Program-made: the position numbers and the translations under genes | Assembly: GCF_000764025.1 (NCBI RefSeq) | Contig: NZ_KN234754.1 | Span: 31,682-95,681, forward strand | Length of the DNA: 64,000 nucleotides | Direction: 5' to 3' | Origin: Pseudohaliea rubra DSM 19751 | GTDB taxonomy: Bacteria; Pseudomonadota; Gammaproteobacteria; Pseudomonadales; Halieaceae | Part shown: positions 8,257 to 16,672 of the stretch, piece by piece | Position numbering within the stretch: the stretch's first letter is position 1 | Layout: the number at the start of each line of letters is the position of its first letter | The notes under the pieces: model-generated | Seen by the model: only the letters and a program-made list of their open reading frames with translations | What the model was told of the DNA's origin: nothing | The model's database searches: none

Positions 8257-10176
8257 TTGCCTGTGTTTCTCGCCAGCCTCGCCCTGCTGCTCGTCGCCGT
8301 AGCGGCCCCGGCGCCGGCTTCGCTGCTGCCCGATGACCCGGCCACGGAGCGCCAGCGCATCGCCTATCGGGACGCCCGGGAGGCCCTTGCGACGGGGGAC
8401 CTCGCCGGCTTTGATCGCCTCCGTGGGCGCCTTGACGACTACCCGCTCGCCCTCTACCTCGATTTCTACCGCCTCACCCGGGACCGGCGTTTTGTGCCCG
8501 GGGAGCGGGCAGCACGCTTCGCCGAGCGCAGCGCCGGGTCGCCGGTGAGCCTTCGCTTTCTGGATGCCTACCTGCACCAGGCCGGCCGCGACGGTCGCTG
8601 GGAAGACTTCCTGGCAGCAACACCGGAGCGTCCCCGGGATGTCACCCTGCAGTGCTATTACCACCGGGCTCAGCTCGCCACGGGCCGGCGTGACGCGGCT
8701 TTTGCCGGGGCTGCGCGTCTATGGGTACACGGTTATTCCCGCCCCGGGGCCTGCGACGCGCTCTTTGAGCCGTGGCTGGATGCCGGCGGTGCCACTGCGG
8801 AGCACGTCTGGAAGCGGCTCGGCCTCGCCTTCTCAGCCCGGCAGCGCTCCCTGCTGCGTTTCCTCGTCAGCCTTGCGCCCCCGGGGCTTGCCGGGGACGC
8901 CGCGGCGCTGGCTGAGCTTTACCGCGAGCCACAGCACCTGGACCGTCACCTGGACGGGCTGTCCCCGGAGCGACGCAGCGATGCACTGCACTGGGGTGTC
9001 CGCCGCCTCGCGCGCTACCACCCGGCGCAGGCGCTCAGGGCCTGGGAGGATCGGGCCGCGCTGTTGCCGCCGGAGGACCCGGCCCGGGGTGAAACAGAGC
9101 GTGGCATCGCCTTCCGCGCGCTTCTTGACCGGGAGGTGGTTGTCGCGCCCTGGATCGACAGCCGGCTGGCGCACTGGCGTGATGACCAGCTCACGGCCAT
9201 GCGCCTGCGCTGGCTGCTCACTGAAGCCGACTGGCCGCGCTTCCTGGTGGTGGCCGGTGCTCTTGGAGCCAGGGAAGCCGAGACGGCGTGCTGGCGCTAC
9301 TGGCGAGGCGTGGCCCTGGCGGCAACCGGCGAGGCCGAAGCGGGACAGGCGCTGTTCGCCGCCGCTGCCCGGGAACGCAGCTATTACGGTTTTCTCGCGG
9401 CCGAGCGCCTCGGCGTACCCCATGCCTTCAATCACCGTCTCCTGCCGCCGCTGGCAGCGTCGCCGGCGCTCCTTGCGGAACCGGGGCTCCGACGCGTGGG
9501 TGAACTGAGCCACCATGGGGCGGCCCGCGATGCCTACGCGGAGTGGCGCGGTGTGCTGCGAGCCAAGGACCGGGATGCGCGCCTGACCCTTGCGGCCCTC
9601 GCCTCGGCCGAGGGCTGGTATCATCTGGCGATCGACGCCGCCAACGAGGCTGCCGCCCACGATGCGCTGGAGCTGCGCTTTCCGCTGGCGTACCGGGAGG
9701 TCTTTGCGGCACAGGCCCGGCAGTTCGGTCTGCCCGAAAGCGAACTCATGGCCATTGCCCGCCGGGAGAGCGCGTTTTTTCCTGCGGCGCACTCCATTGC
9801 CGGCGCCCGGGGGCTCATGCAGGTGCTGCCGGCGACCGGGCGCCAGGTCGCCAACCGCCTTGGTATGGCGACCCCTGCGGCGTCGCTCTACCGGGTGGAA
9901 GATAACGTCCTCATCGGTAGTGCCTACTATCGGCAGCTCCTCGAACGCTACGGGCGCAACCGGGTCCTCGCCCTTGCGGCCTACAATGCCGGGCCGAACC
10001 GGGTGGACAACTGGCGGGGCAAGGACGTTTCCCTGGAGGTCTGGATCGAGACGCTGCCGTTCCGCGAGACCCGTGACTATGTGAAGGCCGTGCTCGCTTA
10101 CCGTGTGCTCTTCGATTACCTGCAGGGCGGCGCCCCGAGCCTGTTTCAGCCGGCCGAACGGGCGGCGCGCTACTGA
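8257..10176 (+). CDS. slt: Soluble lytic murein transglycosylase (Slt70-like)
   Basis: A periplasmic muramidase that cleaves peptidoglycan to 1,6-anhydro products. The long helical U and L domains are followed by a C-terminal lysozyme-like domain with ARRESAFFP (catalytic Glu about residue 504), SIAGARGLMQVLP and LAAYNAGPNRV. The start is uncertain. The frame is open to TTG 8179, but there is no ribosome site there. TTG 8257 has GGAAG 5 bases upstream and GTG 8263 has the same site 11 bases upstream; both begin a signal peptide (FLASLALLLVAVAAPAPA). With 8257 the protein is 639 aa, close to E. coli Slt (645). The 148 bases before it hold nothing else that I recognise. Confidence 0.92.
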   Translation: MPVFLASLALLLVAVAAPAPASLLPDDPATERQRIAYRDAREALATGDLAGFDRLRGRLDDYPLALYLDFYRLTRDRRFVPGERAARFAERSAGSPVSLRFLDAYLHQAGRDGRWEDFLAATPERPRDVTLQCYYHRAQLATGRRDAAFAGAARLWVHGYSRPGACDALFEPWLDAGGATAEHVWKRLGLAFSARQRSLLRFLVSLAPPGLAGDAAALAELYREPQHLDRHLDGLSPERRSDALHWGVRRLARYHPAQALRAWEDRAALLPPEDPARGETERGIAFRALLDREVVVAPWIDSRLAHWRDDQLTAMRLRWLLTEADWPRFLVVAGALGAREAETACWRYWRGVALAATGEAEAGQALFAAAARERSYYGFLAAERLGVPHAFNHRLLPPLAASPALLAEPGLRRVGELSHHGAARDAYAEWRGVLRAKDRDARLTLAALASAEGWYHLAIDAANEAAAHDALELRFPLAYREVFAAQARQFGLPESELMAIARRESAFFPAAHSIAGARGLMQVLPATGRQVANRLGMATPAASLYRVEDNVLIGSAYYRQLLERYGRNRVLALAAYNAGPNRVDNWRGKDVSLEVWIETLPFRETRDYVKAVLAYRVLFDYLQGGAPSLFQPAERAARY

Positions 10177-10181
10177 TCACC

Positions 10182-10856
10182 ATGACCCCCGAGCACAGTT
10201 TTATTCTGCCGGTGCTCAACGAGGCCGGACGCCTCCCGCCGCTACTCACAGCGCTGCGCGCAGCCTTTCCCGGTGCCGAGTGCATTGTCGTCGACGGCGG
10301 CAGCGATGACGGCACGGTGCCCGAGGCCCTGGCCGTCGCGGACCTGGTGCTCCTCGGGGAGCGCGGCCGGGCGGCGCAGATGAACCTGGGCGCGGCGGCA
10401 GCGCGCGGTGAGTGGCTCTGGTTCCTGCATGCGGATACCCGCCCGCTCTTCGATGCCGGCACCGCGGCTGCAGCGCTGGCCCAGGGTGCGCCCTGGGGAT
10501 TCTGCCGGGTAAGGCTGAGCGGTCGCGCGCCGGCGCTGCGTGTGATCGAGCGCGCCATGAACCTGCGTTCCCGCCTGACCGCGATCGGCACCGGGGACCA
10601 GCTTCTGTTTCTGCGCCGGTCGCTGTTCGAGGCCGAGGGCGGCTTCGCGCCTATCAAGCTGATGGAGGATGTGGAGTTCTGTGCACGGCTGCGCCGCCGG
10701 GCGCGTCCCGGCGGGGCCGGGCTGAACGTCTGTGCGTCGAGCCGGCGCTGGGAGCAGCAGGGCATCCTGCATACGGTCTTGCTGATGTGGTGGTTGCGGT
10801 TGCGCTACGCCCTGGGTGCGTCACCGGCAAAGCTGTGGGCCCGCTACTATGGCTGA
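10182..10856 (+). CDS. TIGR04283-family glycosyltransferase (GT2-like)
   Basis: A 224-aa glycosyltransferase A-fold protein. Visible elements are FILPVLNEAGRLPPLL, the nucleotide-binding VVDGGSDDGT, GERGRAAQMNLGAAAA, the DxD-like FLHADTRP and a C-terminal GDQLLFLRRSLFEAEGGF. These match TIGR04283, named rSAM/selenodomain-associated transferase 2. It starts 5 bases after the slt stop and overlaps the TIGR04282 gene, its usual partner. No radical-SAM or selenium-related gene is visible nearby. Substrates are unknown for the family. Confidence 0.82.
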   Translation: MTPEHSFILPVLNEAGRLPPLLTALRAAFPGAECIVVDGGSDDGTVPEALAVADLVLLGERGRAAQMNLGAAAARGEWLWFLHADTRPLFDAGTAAAALAQGAPWGFCRVRLSGRAPALRVIERAMNLRSRLTAIGTGDQLLFLRRSLFEAEGGFAPIKLMEDVEFCARLRRRARPGGAGLNVCASSRRWEQQGILHTVLLMWWLRLRYALGASPAKLWARYYG

Positions 10857-11496
10857 TATGGCTGAGCCCCGTGCGGGAGCGCGTCTCCTGCTGCAGTTTG
10901 CCCGGGAGCCGTTGCCCGGCCAGGTCAAGACGCGTATGTATCCGTTTCTGGACGCGGTGGGCGCCTGTGAGCTGCACTGTGCGCTGCTGACCCACACGGC
11001 ACGGCAGCTTGCTGCCGTGTCAGGCTGCACGCGGGAGCTATGGATTGCCGGGAACCCGGCGCACCCGGTGCTCGAGCGTGCGGCGGCCCTGGGGCAGGCG
11101 ACGCTGCGGCGCCAGGCAGGCGTGGACCTCGGCGAGCGTATGCAGCACGCACTGGCGTCGGCTCTGGAGCGGGCATCGCGCGCGGTGCTCGTGGGCAGTG
11201 ACTGCCCTGAGTTGGATGCCGCCTATGTTGAGGCTGCTTTCGATGCGCTATCGACCGCAGACGTGGTTCTCGGCCCGGCGCTGGATGGGGGCTACGTGCT
11301 GATCGGTGTTCGCCGCTTGAATCCCGCCCTGTTCCACAGCGTATCCTGGGGGAGCGATCGGGTGCTGGCCCAGACCCGGGAGCGGATTGCCTCTCTCGGC
11401 TGGCGGTCGACGCTGCTGGAACCCCTGCGTGACATTGACCGCCCGGAAGATCTGGTCGCCTGGGAGGCGGTTGCAGGGTCGGTCAGCGCAGGCTGA
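10849..11496 (+). CDS. TIGR04282-family transferase (DUF2064)
   Basis: A nucleotidyltransferase-like fold protein of 215 aa. It carries the family signatures FAREPLPGQVKTRM near the N-terminus, VLVGSDCPEL in the middle and GPALDGGYVLIG further on. It is the usual partner of the TIGR04283 protein just upstream. The start could be ATG 10849, which overlaps the previous gene by 8 bases, or ATG 10858; neither has a strong ribosome site, and coupling favours 10849. The 3' end overlaps a gene on the opposite strand by 14 bases. Confidence 0.8.
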   Translation: MADMAEPRAGARLLLQFAREPLPGQVKTRMYPFLDAVGACELHCALLTHTARQLAAVSGCTRELWIAGNPAHPVLERAAALGQATLRRQAGVDLGERMQHALASALERASRAVLVGSDCPELDAAYVEAAFDALSTADVVLGPALDGGYVLIGVRRLNPALFHSVSWGSDRVLAQTRERIASLGWRSTLLEPLRDIDRPEDLVAWEAVAGSVSAG

Positions 11497-11890
11497 AAGC
11501 GCGGCCCCGGGTCGGGGCCGCCGTCGGCACCGGTTGACTGCCGAGCCCGGCGCGCTCGTAGAGCAGCCAGGCGATCGCCGTGCTGTAGGAAAGATTGGTG
11601 CGAAGTTCGTGATCCGGATTGCTCAGGAATGCCCGCTGGCTCGCCAGGCCGCGCACACGACTGGCGATCTCCGGTCGGAAGGCCAGGTAGCGATCCCAGA
11701 TATCCCGGTGCTGTGCCGCGGTAATACGGTACAGCCCGAGACCCTCGCCGCCGCGGGCGAAGAGGCCGACCTCCGGGCCATCGATGGCCGCAGCCAGCAG
11801 GCGTTCCTCGAGGGCTTCACTCCACTGGCCCAGGTAGCTGAGGGTAGGGCGTATGACCTCCTCCCTCAGGTGTTCCGCCGTGATATACAT
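11483..11890 (-). CDS. Small conserved-looking protein, possibly lysozyme-like
   Basis: I do not firmly recognise this 135-aa protein. It is probably real: GAGGAA sits 7-8 bases before ATG 11890 and the composition is normal for a globular protein. The segment GEGLGLYRITAAQHRDIWDRYLAFRP recalls small phage- and bacteria-encoded proteins in which a GLY/F-QMEPAT-like stretch follows a Glu-containing helix, which suggests a lysozyme-like fold. Here the equivalent helix reads AAAIDGPEVG and I see no convincing catalytic Glu, so activity is doubtful. No signal peptide is seen. Its 3' end overlaps the TIGR04282 gene by 14 bases. Confidence 0.6.
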   Translation of the reverse strand: MYITAEHLREEVIRPTLSYLGQWSEALEERLLAAAIDGPEVGLFARGGEGLGLYRITAAQHRDIWDRYLAFRPEIASRVRGLASQRAFLSNPDHELRTNLSYSTAIAWLLYERAGLGSQPVPTAAPTRGRAFSLR

Positions 11891-12246
11891 GACCGGTTCC
11901 TCGCAGTGTGCCGTGTCTGTTGTTCTGCTTCGTCCACGGTGGCGACGCCAATTTGCCGGTCCCGGTTACGGAGGGGGCGTTTTCGTTCTTTTTTCCCCTG
12001 CGCTGCCGCTTGTGCTGCGGCTTTGCGCCGTACCCCGGAGCATCCCACAGCCTTAGGTTTAGCACATGGAAAACACTAAATTCAATAAAAAAGAGGGAGT
12101 TACATCATTTTTTTTAACGTGGTACGAGGGAATGTCACGTAAGCTGTGCCCGGCGGGGCTGTTAGTGCATATAAAAATCAGAAAACGTGAAGACAAAATA
12201 ACCATAAATTCGGCTAAAATCAGCAAAGTGTGCTTTATTGCCGCTT
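11891..12246. other. 356-bp gap with a low-GC core
   Basis: No gene is supported here. The half next to the small minus-strand gene is ordinary GC-rich sequence and should hold that gene's promoter. From about 12060 to 12240 the sequence is much richer in A and T than anything around it, with runs such as a T8 at 12109-12116 and A-rich stretches at 12164-12225. A 68-aa plus-strand frame (12066-12272) runs into the yciH 3' end and has no family match, so I do not call it. A small RNA, a regulatory region or a remnant of foreign DNA are all possible. Confidence 0.5.
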
Positions 12247-12594
12247 TTACCCGCCAGCCATTTTCACCATAAAGCCCTCGGCCTCCAGCAGGTCCTTGAG
12301 CAGTGCGCGCTGGTCGCCCTGGATCTCGATCACCCCGTCCTTCACCGCGCCGCCGACGCCGCAGCGCTGCTTCAGACGCTTCGCCAGGGCCTTGAGCGCC
12401 GGCGCCGGCAGCGGCACGCCGTCAACGACCGTAACCGCCTTGCCGCCGCGGCCCTTGCGCTCCCGGCGCAGGCGAACGATACCGTCGCCGGCCCCTGCGG
12501 CCGGGCTGTCGGCGCAGCGGCAGGCGCTTTGCGGTGCGCCGCAGTCCGGGCAGCTGCGGCCGCTGTCAGTCCGGTAAACGATGCGTCCGGCCAT
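12247..12594 (-). CDS. yciH: SUI1/eIF1-family translation factor (YciH-like)
   Basis: A 115-aa protein of the bacterial SUI1 family, related to eukaryotic eIF1 and implicated in start-site fidelity or stress translation. The N-terminal part has a zinc-ribbon-like CPDCGAPQSACRC. The SUI1 domain follows with RERKGRGGKAVTVVDG and the C-terminal GVIEIQGDQRALLKDLLEAEGF. The start is ATG 12594, supported by AGGAGA 6-7 bases upstream; the frame open further upstream overlaps slyX and is rejected. It is divergent from slyX. Confidence 0.9.
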   Translation of the reverse strand: MAGRIVYRTDSGRSCPDCGAPQSACRCADSPAAGAGDGIVRLRRERKGRGGKAVTVVDGVPLPAPALKALAKRLKQRCGVGGAVKDGVIEIQGDQRALLKDLLEAEGFMVKMAGG

Positions 12595-12668
12595 GGTGAT
12601 CTCCTCTTGTGTCCCTCTCCCGGCGGTGTATGTTACGGGGCCCCCGAGGCAGGCGTACAGGACAGGCG

Positions 12669-12887
12669 ATGGCGGAGGAAAAACAGGAAGTGGCGCTCGC
12701 GGCGCTGGAAATGGAACTGGCCTTTCAGGGCGATGCGCTGCAGGCCCTTGACCGGGCCTACGGTGAGCAGCAGCAGGCGCTTCTGGAGCTCCGGAAGCAG
12801 GTGAGCCTGCTCGCCGCCCGGCTGCGTTCCCTCGATGAGCGCGTGCCTGCCGACGAGGGCGAGGAGGCACCACCGCCGCATTATTGA
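12669..12887 (+). CDS. slyX: SlyX family protein
   Basis: A 72-aa coiled-coil protein: heptad-like helices from about residue 7 to 52 (ALEMELAFQGDALQALDRAY, QQQALLELRKQVSLLAARL) and the hallmark C-terminal PPPHY. SlyX proteins are widespread in gammaproteobacteria and their function is not known. I start at ATG 12669 (MAEEKQEV), in keeping with the usual length of about 70 aa; an earlier in-frame start at 12609 would add 20 unlike residues. It lies 83 bases before a dehydrogenase gene and is divergent from yciH. Confidence 0.9.
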   Translation: MAEEKQEVALAALEMELAFQGDALQALDRAYGEQQQALLELRKQVSLLAARLRSLDERVPADEGEEAPPPHY

Positions 12888-12970
12888 GGCCTGTTGAGTG
12901 TTGCTTGCCGCTGGCCAAGCAATGCTCCACACTTTCGGCGCCCGTTCACTACAGCGCAAGGACCCCGTTC

Positions 12971-14206
12971 ATGTCAGAAAGCGAACGCAAGGACAGCCCC
13001 GAGCAGGCCGAATTCCGCGTCCATTGTCGCGATTGGCTGCGCGAGAATCACCCGGGGGAGCCTTCAGTGCGTCTGCCCCAGTCCGCCATCGAGATCATGA
13101 CCGAACCCCAGCTGCACTGGCTGCAGGCCTGGCAGAAAGCGGCCTACGATGCGGGGCTGGTCGGTTGTGACTACCCGGAGGCCGTGGGGGGCGGTGGCCG
13201 CACGGACTGCCAGCGCGTGGCCAACGAGGAAATGCAGGCGGCGCGCACGCCGTTCCTGCCCAATGTCATCGGCCTCGGCATGGCCGCGCCGACGCTTTTC
13301 TACCACGCTCAGGAACCGCTCAAGGAGCGGCTCCTGCCGCGGCTCCTCTCCGGCGAGGACATCTGGTGCCAGGGCTTTTCGGAGCCGGGCGCCGGCTCCG
13401 ATCTCGCCAGTGTTCAGACCTTCGCCGAGCGGCGCGGCGATCGCTGGGTGATCAACGGCCACAAGGTTTGGACGTCCCTTGCGCACTTTGCCGAGTGGAT
13501 GATCCTGCTGCTGCGCACCGACAAGAGCCACAAGTACGACGGCCTGTCCTATTTCGTCGTGCCTATCCGCTCCGCCCTTGGCAAGGGCGTCACCGTGCGT
13601 CCGCTGATCAAGATCACCGGGGAGACCGGGTTCAACGAGGTGATCTTCGAGGACCTGGAGGTCGACGACAGCTACCGCCTCGACGAGCTCGGCAAGGGCT
13701 GGCAGGTGGCCATGACGACGCTGCTCCACGAGCGCGGTGGCGGCGAACTGGTCACGCCGCGCTCCGGTGGCCTCACGGCGAAGACGAGCTTCTCGCCCAC
13801 GGCGCGCAATCTGCGCACGCTGGCGCAGGAAACGCCCCGCGGGGACGGTACCGCCGCCGACGACCCTCTGCTGCGCGACCGCATTGTGCACCAGTTCATC
13901 CGCGAGGAGGCGCTGCAGCAGAACCAGCGGCGCTCCCGGGTGCCGGCGCTGCAGGACCACCCCATGCGCCTGCAGCTGCAGTACAAGCTGCTTATCAGCG
14001 AGCTCGCCCAGGATACGGCGCGCCTCGGCCTCGAAGTGGCCGGGCCCGCCTCGACGCTTTACCTCGCCGACGAGCACGCGCCCGCCGGTGGGCAATGGCC
14101 CCTGGCCTATATGAACTCCTATGGCATGACCATTGCCGCAGGGACCAGTGAGATTCAGCGCAACATCCTGGGCGAGCGTGTGCTCGGCCTGGCCAAGTCG
14201 AAGTAG
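12971..14206 (+). CDS. Acyl-CoA dehydrogenase, subunit 1 of a two-gene pair
   Basis: A 411-aa flavoprotein of the acyl-CoA dehydrogenase family. The N-terminal helical domain, the FAD-contacting CQGFSEPGAGSDLAS, the KVWTSLAHFAEW segment and the C-terminal AAGTSEIQRNILGERVLG are present. The Glu used as base in MCAD-type enzymes (in YEGTS) is Ala here, but LLHER places E254 where isovaleryl-CoA-type and steroid-type enzymes keep theirs. Start ATG 12971 has AAGGA about 9 bases upstream. The next gene starts 9 bases after its stop and encodes a more divergent relative, the pattern of heterotetrameric dehydrogenases such as those acting on steroid side chains. The substrate is unknown. Confidence 0.88.
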   Translation: MSESERKDSPEQAEFRVHCRDWLRENHPGEPSVRLPQSAIEIMTEPQLHWLQAWQKAAYDAGLVGCDYPEAVGGGGRTDCQRVANEEMQAARTPFLPNVIGLGMAAPTLFYHAQEPLKERLLPRLLSGEDIWCQGFSEPGAGSDLASVQTFAERRGDRWVINGHKVWTSLAHFAEWMILLLRTDKSHKYDGLSYFVVPIRSALGKGVTVRPLIKITGETGFNEVIFEDLEVDDSYRLDELGKGWQVAMTTLLHERGGGELVTPRSGGLTAKTSFSPTARNLRTLAQETPRGDGTAADDPLLRDRIVHQFIREEALQQNQRRSRVPALQDHPMRLQLQYKLLISELAQDTARLGLEVAGPASTLYLADEHAPAGGQWPLAYMNSYGMTIAAGTSEIQRNILGERVLGLAKSK

Positions 14207-14215
14207 GAGGATATC

Positions 14216-15340
14216 GTGACGCAACCGACCAATTTCGGCTTTGGCGATGAATGTGCGCTGCTGAAGGATTCGGCGCGCAAGTTCTTCGCAGAGCACCTGC
14301 CGGTGGACCGGCTGCACGCGCTGGTCGCCGCGAAGCCGGACGCGGAGGCGGTGAGCGATGCTGCCTGGCGGGAGGATCTGTGGCCGGCGATGGTCGAGCT
14401 GGGCTGGACTGCCCTCGCCATCCCCGAAAGCGCCGGTGGCCTGGGCCTGCCAGCGGTAGCGGTGGCCGGTCTCCTGGAGGAGCACGGCCGCGCCGCCTTC
14501 CCGGGGCCCCTGGCGGCGACGCTCGCCACGAGCTATGTCCTTGCGGCTGCGGATGGCGGCACCGCAGCCCTTGAGGAGATCGCTGCGGGGCGATCCGCCA
14601 CCCTGGCGTTCGCCAGCGCTGCCGGTTCCTGGGATCCGGGCGACACTGCCGTGACGGCAAAAGGCGGCCGCCTGTCTGGGACGGCCTGCTACGTGCAGGA
14701 GCCTCGCAAGGCCGAGCGCCTGCTGGTTGCAGCCCGGGACGAAGCCGGCCTCGGTCTGTACTGGCTTGCGCGGGACGCTGCGGGCGTAGCCCTTGCGCCG
14801 GATACGATCGTTGATCTGACCCGTGACCAGGGTCGCATCACCTTTGACGAGGCCGTCGCGGAGCCCGTCGCGGGCAATGGCCACGCGGCTTTCCACGCCG
14901 CCATGCCCGCGCTGTGGATGCTCCTCGCTGCGGATATGGTGGGCGCGGGGGAATGGCAGCTGCAGACCACGGTCGAATATGCACAGACGCGCAAGCAGTT
15001 CGACCGGCCTCTGGGCTTCTTCCAGGCGGTGAAGCATCAGCTCGTGGACGTGATGACCCGCGTCGACGAGAGCAAGTCGCTGCTCTATAACGCCGCCTGC
15101 GCGCTGGATCACGAGCCGGAGAAGGCCCGGCAGCTGGCCCATATGGCCAAGGCCTCGGCCTCGGCCATGGCGGCTTTTGCCTCCGGGCGCTCTGTACAGT
15201 GCCACGGCGGTATCGGCTTTACCTGGGAGTGCTACCTGCATCTCTATTTCAAGCGGCAGAAGCACAGCGAGGTGCTTTGGGGGGACGGGGCCTGGCACCG
15301 GGCGCGGCTGGCGGATATGCTCCTCGGGGAGGTGGCCTGA
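14216..15340 (+). CDS. Acyl-CoA dehydrogenase, subunit 2 of a two-gene pair
   Basis: A 374-aa acyl-CoA dehydrogenase relative. The C-terminal half is typical (EYAQTRKQFDRPLGFFQAVKHQLVD; CHGGIGFTWECYLHLYFKR), while the middle FAD-binding domain is divergent and the usual YEGTS-like catalytic segment is absent (LWGDGAWHR instead). It therefore probably needs the preceding gene product for a complete active site. The start is GTG 14216 with a strong AGGAGG 5 bases upstream. A 45-aa membrane protein follows directly. Confidence 0.87.
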   Translation: MTQPTNFGFGDECALLKDSARKFFAEHLPVDRLHALVAAKPDAEAVSDAAWREDLWPAMVELGWTALAIPESAGGLGLPAVAVAGLLEEHGRAAFPGPLAATLATSYVLAAADGGTAALEEIAAGRSATLAFASAAGSWDPGDTAVTAKGGRLSGTACYVQEPRKAERLLVAARDEAGLGLYWLARDAAGVALAPDTIVDLTRDQGRITFDEAVAEPVAGNGHAAFHAAMPALWMLLAADMVGAGEWQLQTTVEYAQTRKQFDRPLGFFQAVKHQLVDVMTRVDESKSLLYNAACALDHEPEKARQLAHMAKASASAMAAFASGRSVQCHGGIGFTWECYLHLYFKRQKHSEVLWGDGAWHRARLADMLLGEVA

Positions 15341-15478
15341 ATGAGCTGGAAAACCGTGCTCGTCGTGCTTGTGGCTCTGGTAATCGGCTTCGGGGTGCTC
15401 GCCCGCATCGCCACCCGGGGCGGGGAGCCGGCCCCGGTACCGGCGGAAGACCCGACGCGGATCACCGCCCCGGGCTGA
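15341..15478 (+). CDS. 45-residue single-span membrane protein
   Basis: ATG 15341 follows the TGA of the dehydrogenase gene with no gap and has GGGGAGG 8 bases upstream. It encodes 45 residues: MSWK, a hydrophobic span (TVLVVLVALVIGFGVLARI) and a hydrophilic tail rich in Pro and Gly. No family is recognised. The good ribosome site, direct abutment and clean membrane segment argue that it is translated. It may anchor or regulate the dehydrogenase pair, but that is only inferred from position. Confidence 0.55.
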   Translation: MSWKTVLVVLVALVIGFGVLARIATRGGEPAPVPAEDPTRITAPG

Positions 15479-15487
15479 GCTGCCGGT

Positions 15488-16639
15488 TCAGCGCAGGCTA
15501 CGGAAGGCGTTGCGCAATTCCTCCACGAACAGTGCCGGCTGCTCGAAGGCTGCGAAGTGCCCGCCGCGGGCAGGTTCGTTCCAGTAAATCAGGTTGTGGA
15601 AGCGCCGCTCGGCCCAGCGCCGGCTGCACAGGAAGATCTCCCCGGGAAACAGGGAAACAGCCACGGGCAGCTCGATGGGCGACAGATCCGGCTCGTTGAA
15701 GCTCTCCCAGTAAAGGCGCGCTGAGCTGGCAGCGCTGTTGCTCAGCCAGTACAAGGTGATGTTGTCGAGCATGTCGTCACGCCCGAGGGCGTGTTCCGGG
15801 TGCCGCACGCCGCCCTGCTCGCAGTCGGTCCAGGCCTGAAATTTTTCCATGATCCATGCCAGCTGCCCGGTTGGAGAGTCGGCCAGGGCATAGCCAAGGG
15901 TCTGTGGTCGCGTCGCCTGCTGCTTTGAATAACCCGAATCCCAGCGATTGTAGAATTCCATGGCGGCGAAGGCCCGCTGCTCTTGCGCCGAGGGGTTGTC
16001 GAGGGTGTCCGGGTCCGGCGCGACGATGGGCAGGTTGACGTGGACGCCCGCACAGTGCGCCGTTTGCGTCTGCGCCATGCTCAGGGTGACCGCGCTGCCC
16101 CAGTCGCCGCCCTGGGCCACGTAGCGGTCGTAGCCCAGCCGGGCCATGAGTTCTCCCCAGTGGCGGCCGATGGTTTCCACGCCGGTACCCGTGCGCGCGG
16201 GCTTGCCGGAGAAGCCGTAACCCGGGAGCGACGGGACCACCACATGAAAGGCGTCCCCGGGATTGCCGCCATGGGCCGTGGGGTCGGCGAGGGGCTCGAT
16301 GACCTTGAGGAATTCCAGCAGGGAGCCGGGCCAGCCGTGGGTGAGCACGAGCGGCAGGGCATCGGGGTTCGGGCTCTGCCGGTGGAGAAAGTGGATGTCG
16401 AGGCCGTCGATGGTGGTGGTGTACTGTGGCCAGCCGTTCAGCTGCCTTTCGCAGCGCCGCCAGTCGTAGGCCTCCGCCCAGTAGGCAGCCAGTTCGCGGA
16501 TATAGGCCAGCGGGGCGCCCTGGTCCCAGCCCTCGCAGGTCTCCCGATCGGGCCAGCGCGTGCGCCGCAGGCGCTCGCGCAGATCCTCGAGGTCTGTTTC
16601 CGGTACGGCGACGGTGAAGGGGCGCAGCGCATCGCTCAC
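15488..16639 (-). CDS. Epoxide hydrolase (EHN domain, alpha/beta-hydrolase fold)
   Basis: A 383-aa enzyme with the N-terminal EHN region (FTVAVPETDLEDLRERLRRTRWP) and the alpha/beta-hydrolase core. The oxyanion motif HGWPGS is at residues 101-106, the nucleophile Asp is in GGDWGS (D179), and the catalytic His is in GGHFAAFEQP near residue 363. It should open epoxides to diols, as in the juvenile-hormone and microsomal epoxide hydrolase group. It starts 33 bases after, and on the same strand as, the SRPBCC-SDR fusion gene, so the two are probably co-transcribed. It converges with the dehydrogenase operon. Confidence 0.9.
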   Translation of the reverse strand: MSDALRPFTVAVPETDLEDLRERLRRTRWPDRETCEGWDQGAPLAYIRELAAYWAEAYDWRRCERQLNGWPQYTTTIDGLDIHFLHRQSPNPDALPLVLTHGWPGSLLEFLKVIEPLADPTAHGGNPGDAFHVVVPSLPGYGFSGKPARTGTGVETIGRHWGELMARLGYDRYVAQGGDWGSAVTLSMAQTQTAHCAGVHVNLPIVAPDPDTLDNPSAQEQRAFAAMEFYNRWDSGYSKQQATRPQTLGYALADSPTGQLAWIMEKFQAWTDCEQGGVRHPEHALGRDDMLDNITLYWLSNSAASSARLYWESFNEPDLSPIELPVAVSLFPGEIFLCSRRWAERRFHNLIYWNEPARGGHFAAFEQPALFVEELRNAFRSLR

Positions 16640-16672
16640 GGTCTGTCCTCGGCGGTGGGGAAAGCCGTCAAG

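Noticed and set aside
12066..12272. 68-aa plus-strand ORF in the low-GC gap
   Set aside because: It runs into the yciH gene on the other strand, and has no family resemblance. It is more likely chance in A/T-rich sequence.
13064..15298. 744-aa minus-strand ORF over the dehydrogenase pair
   Set aside because: Shadow of two clear acyl-CoA dehydrogenases; low-complexity composition and no motif.
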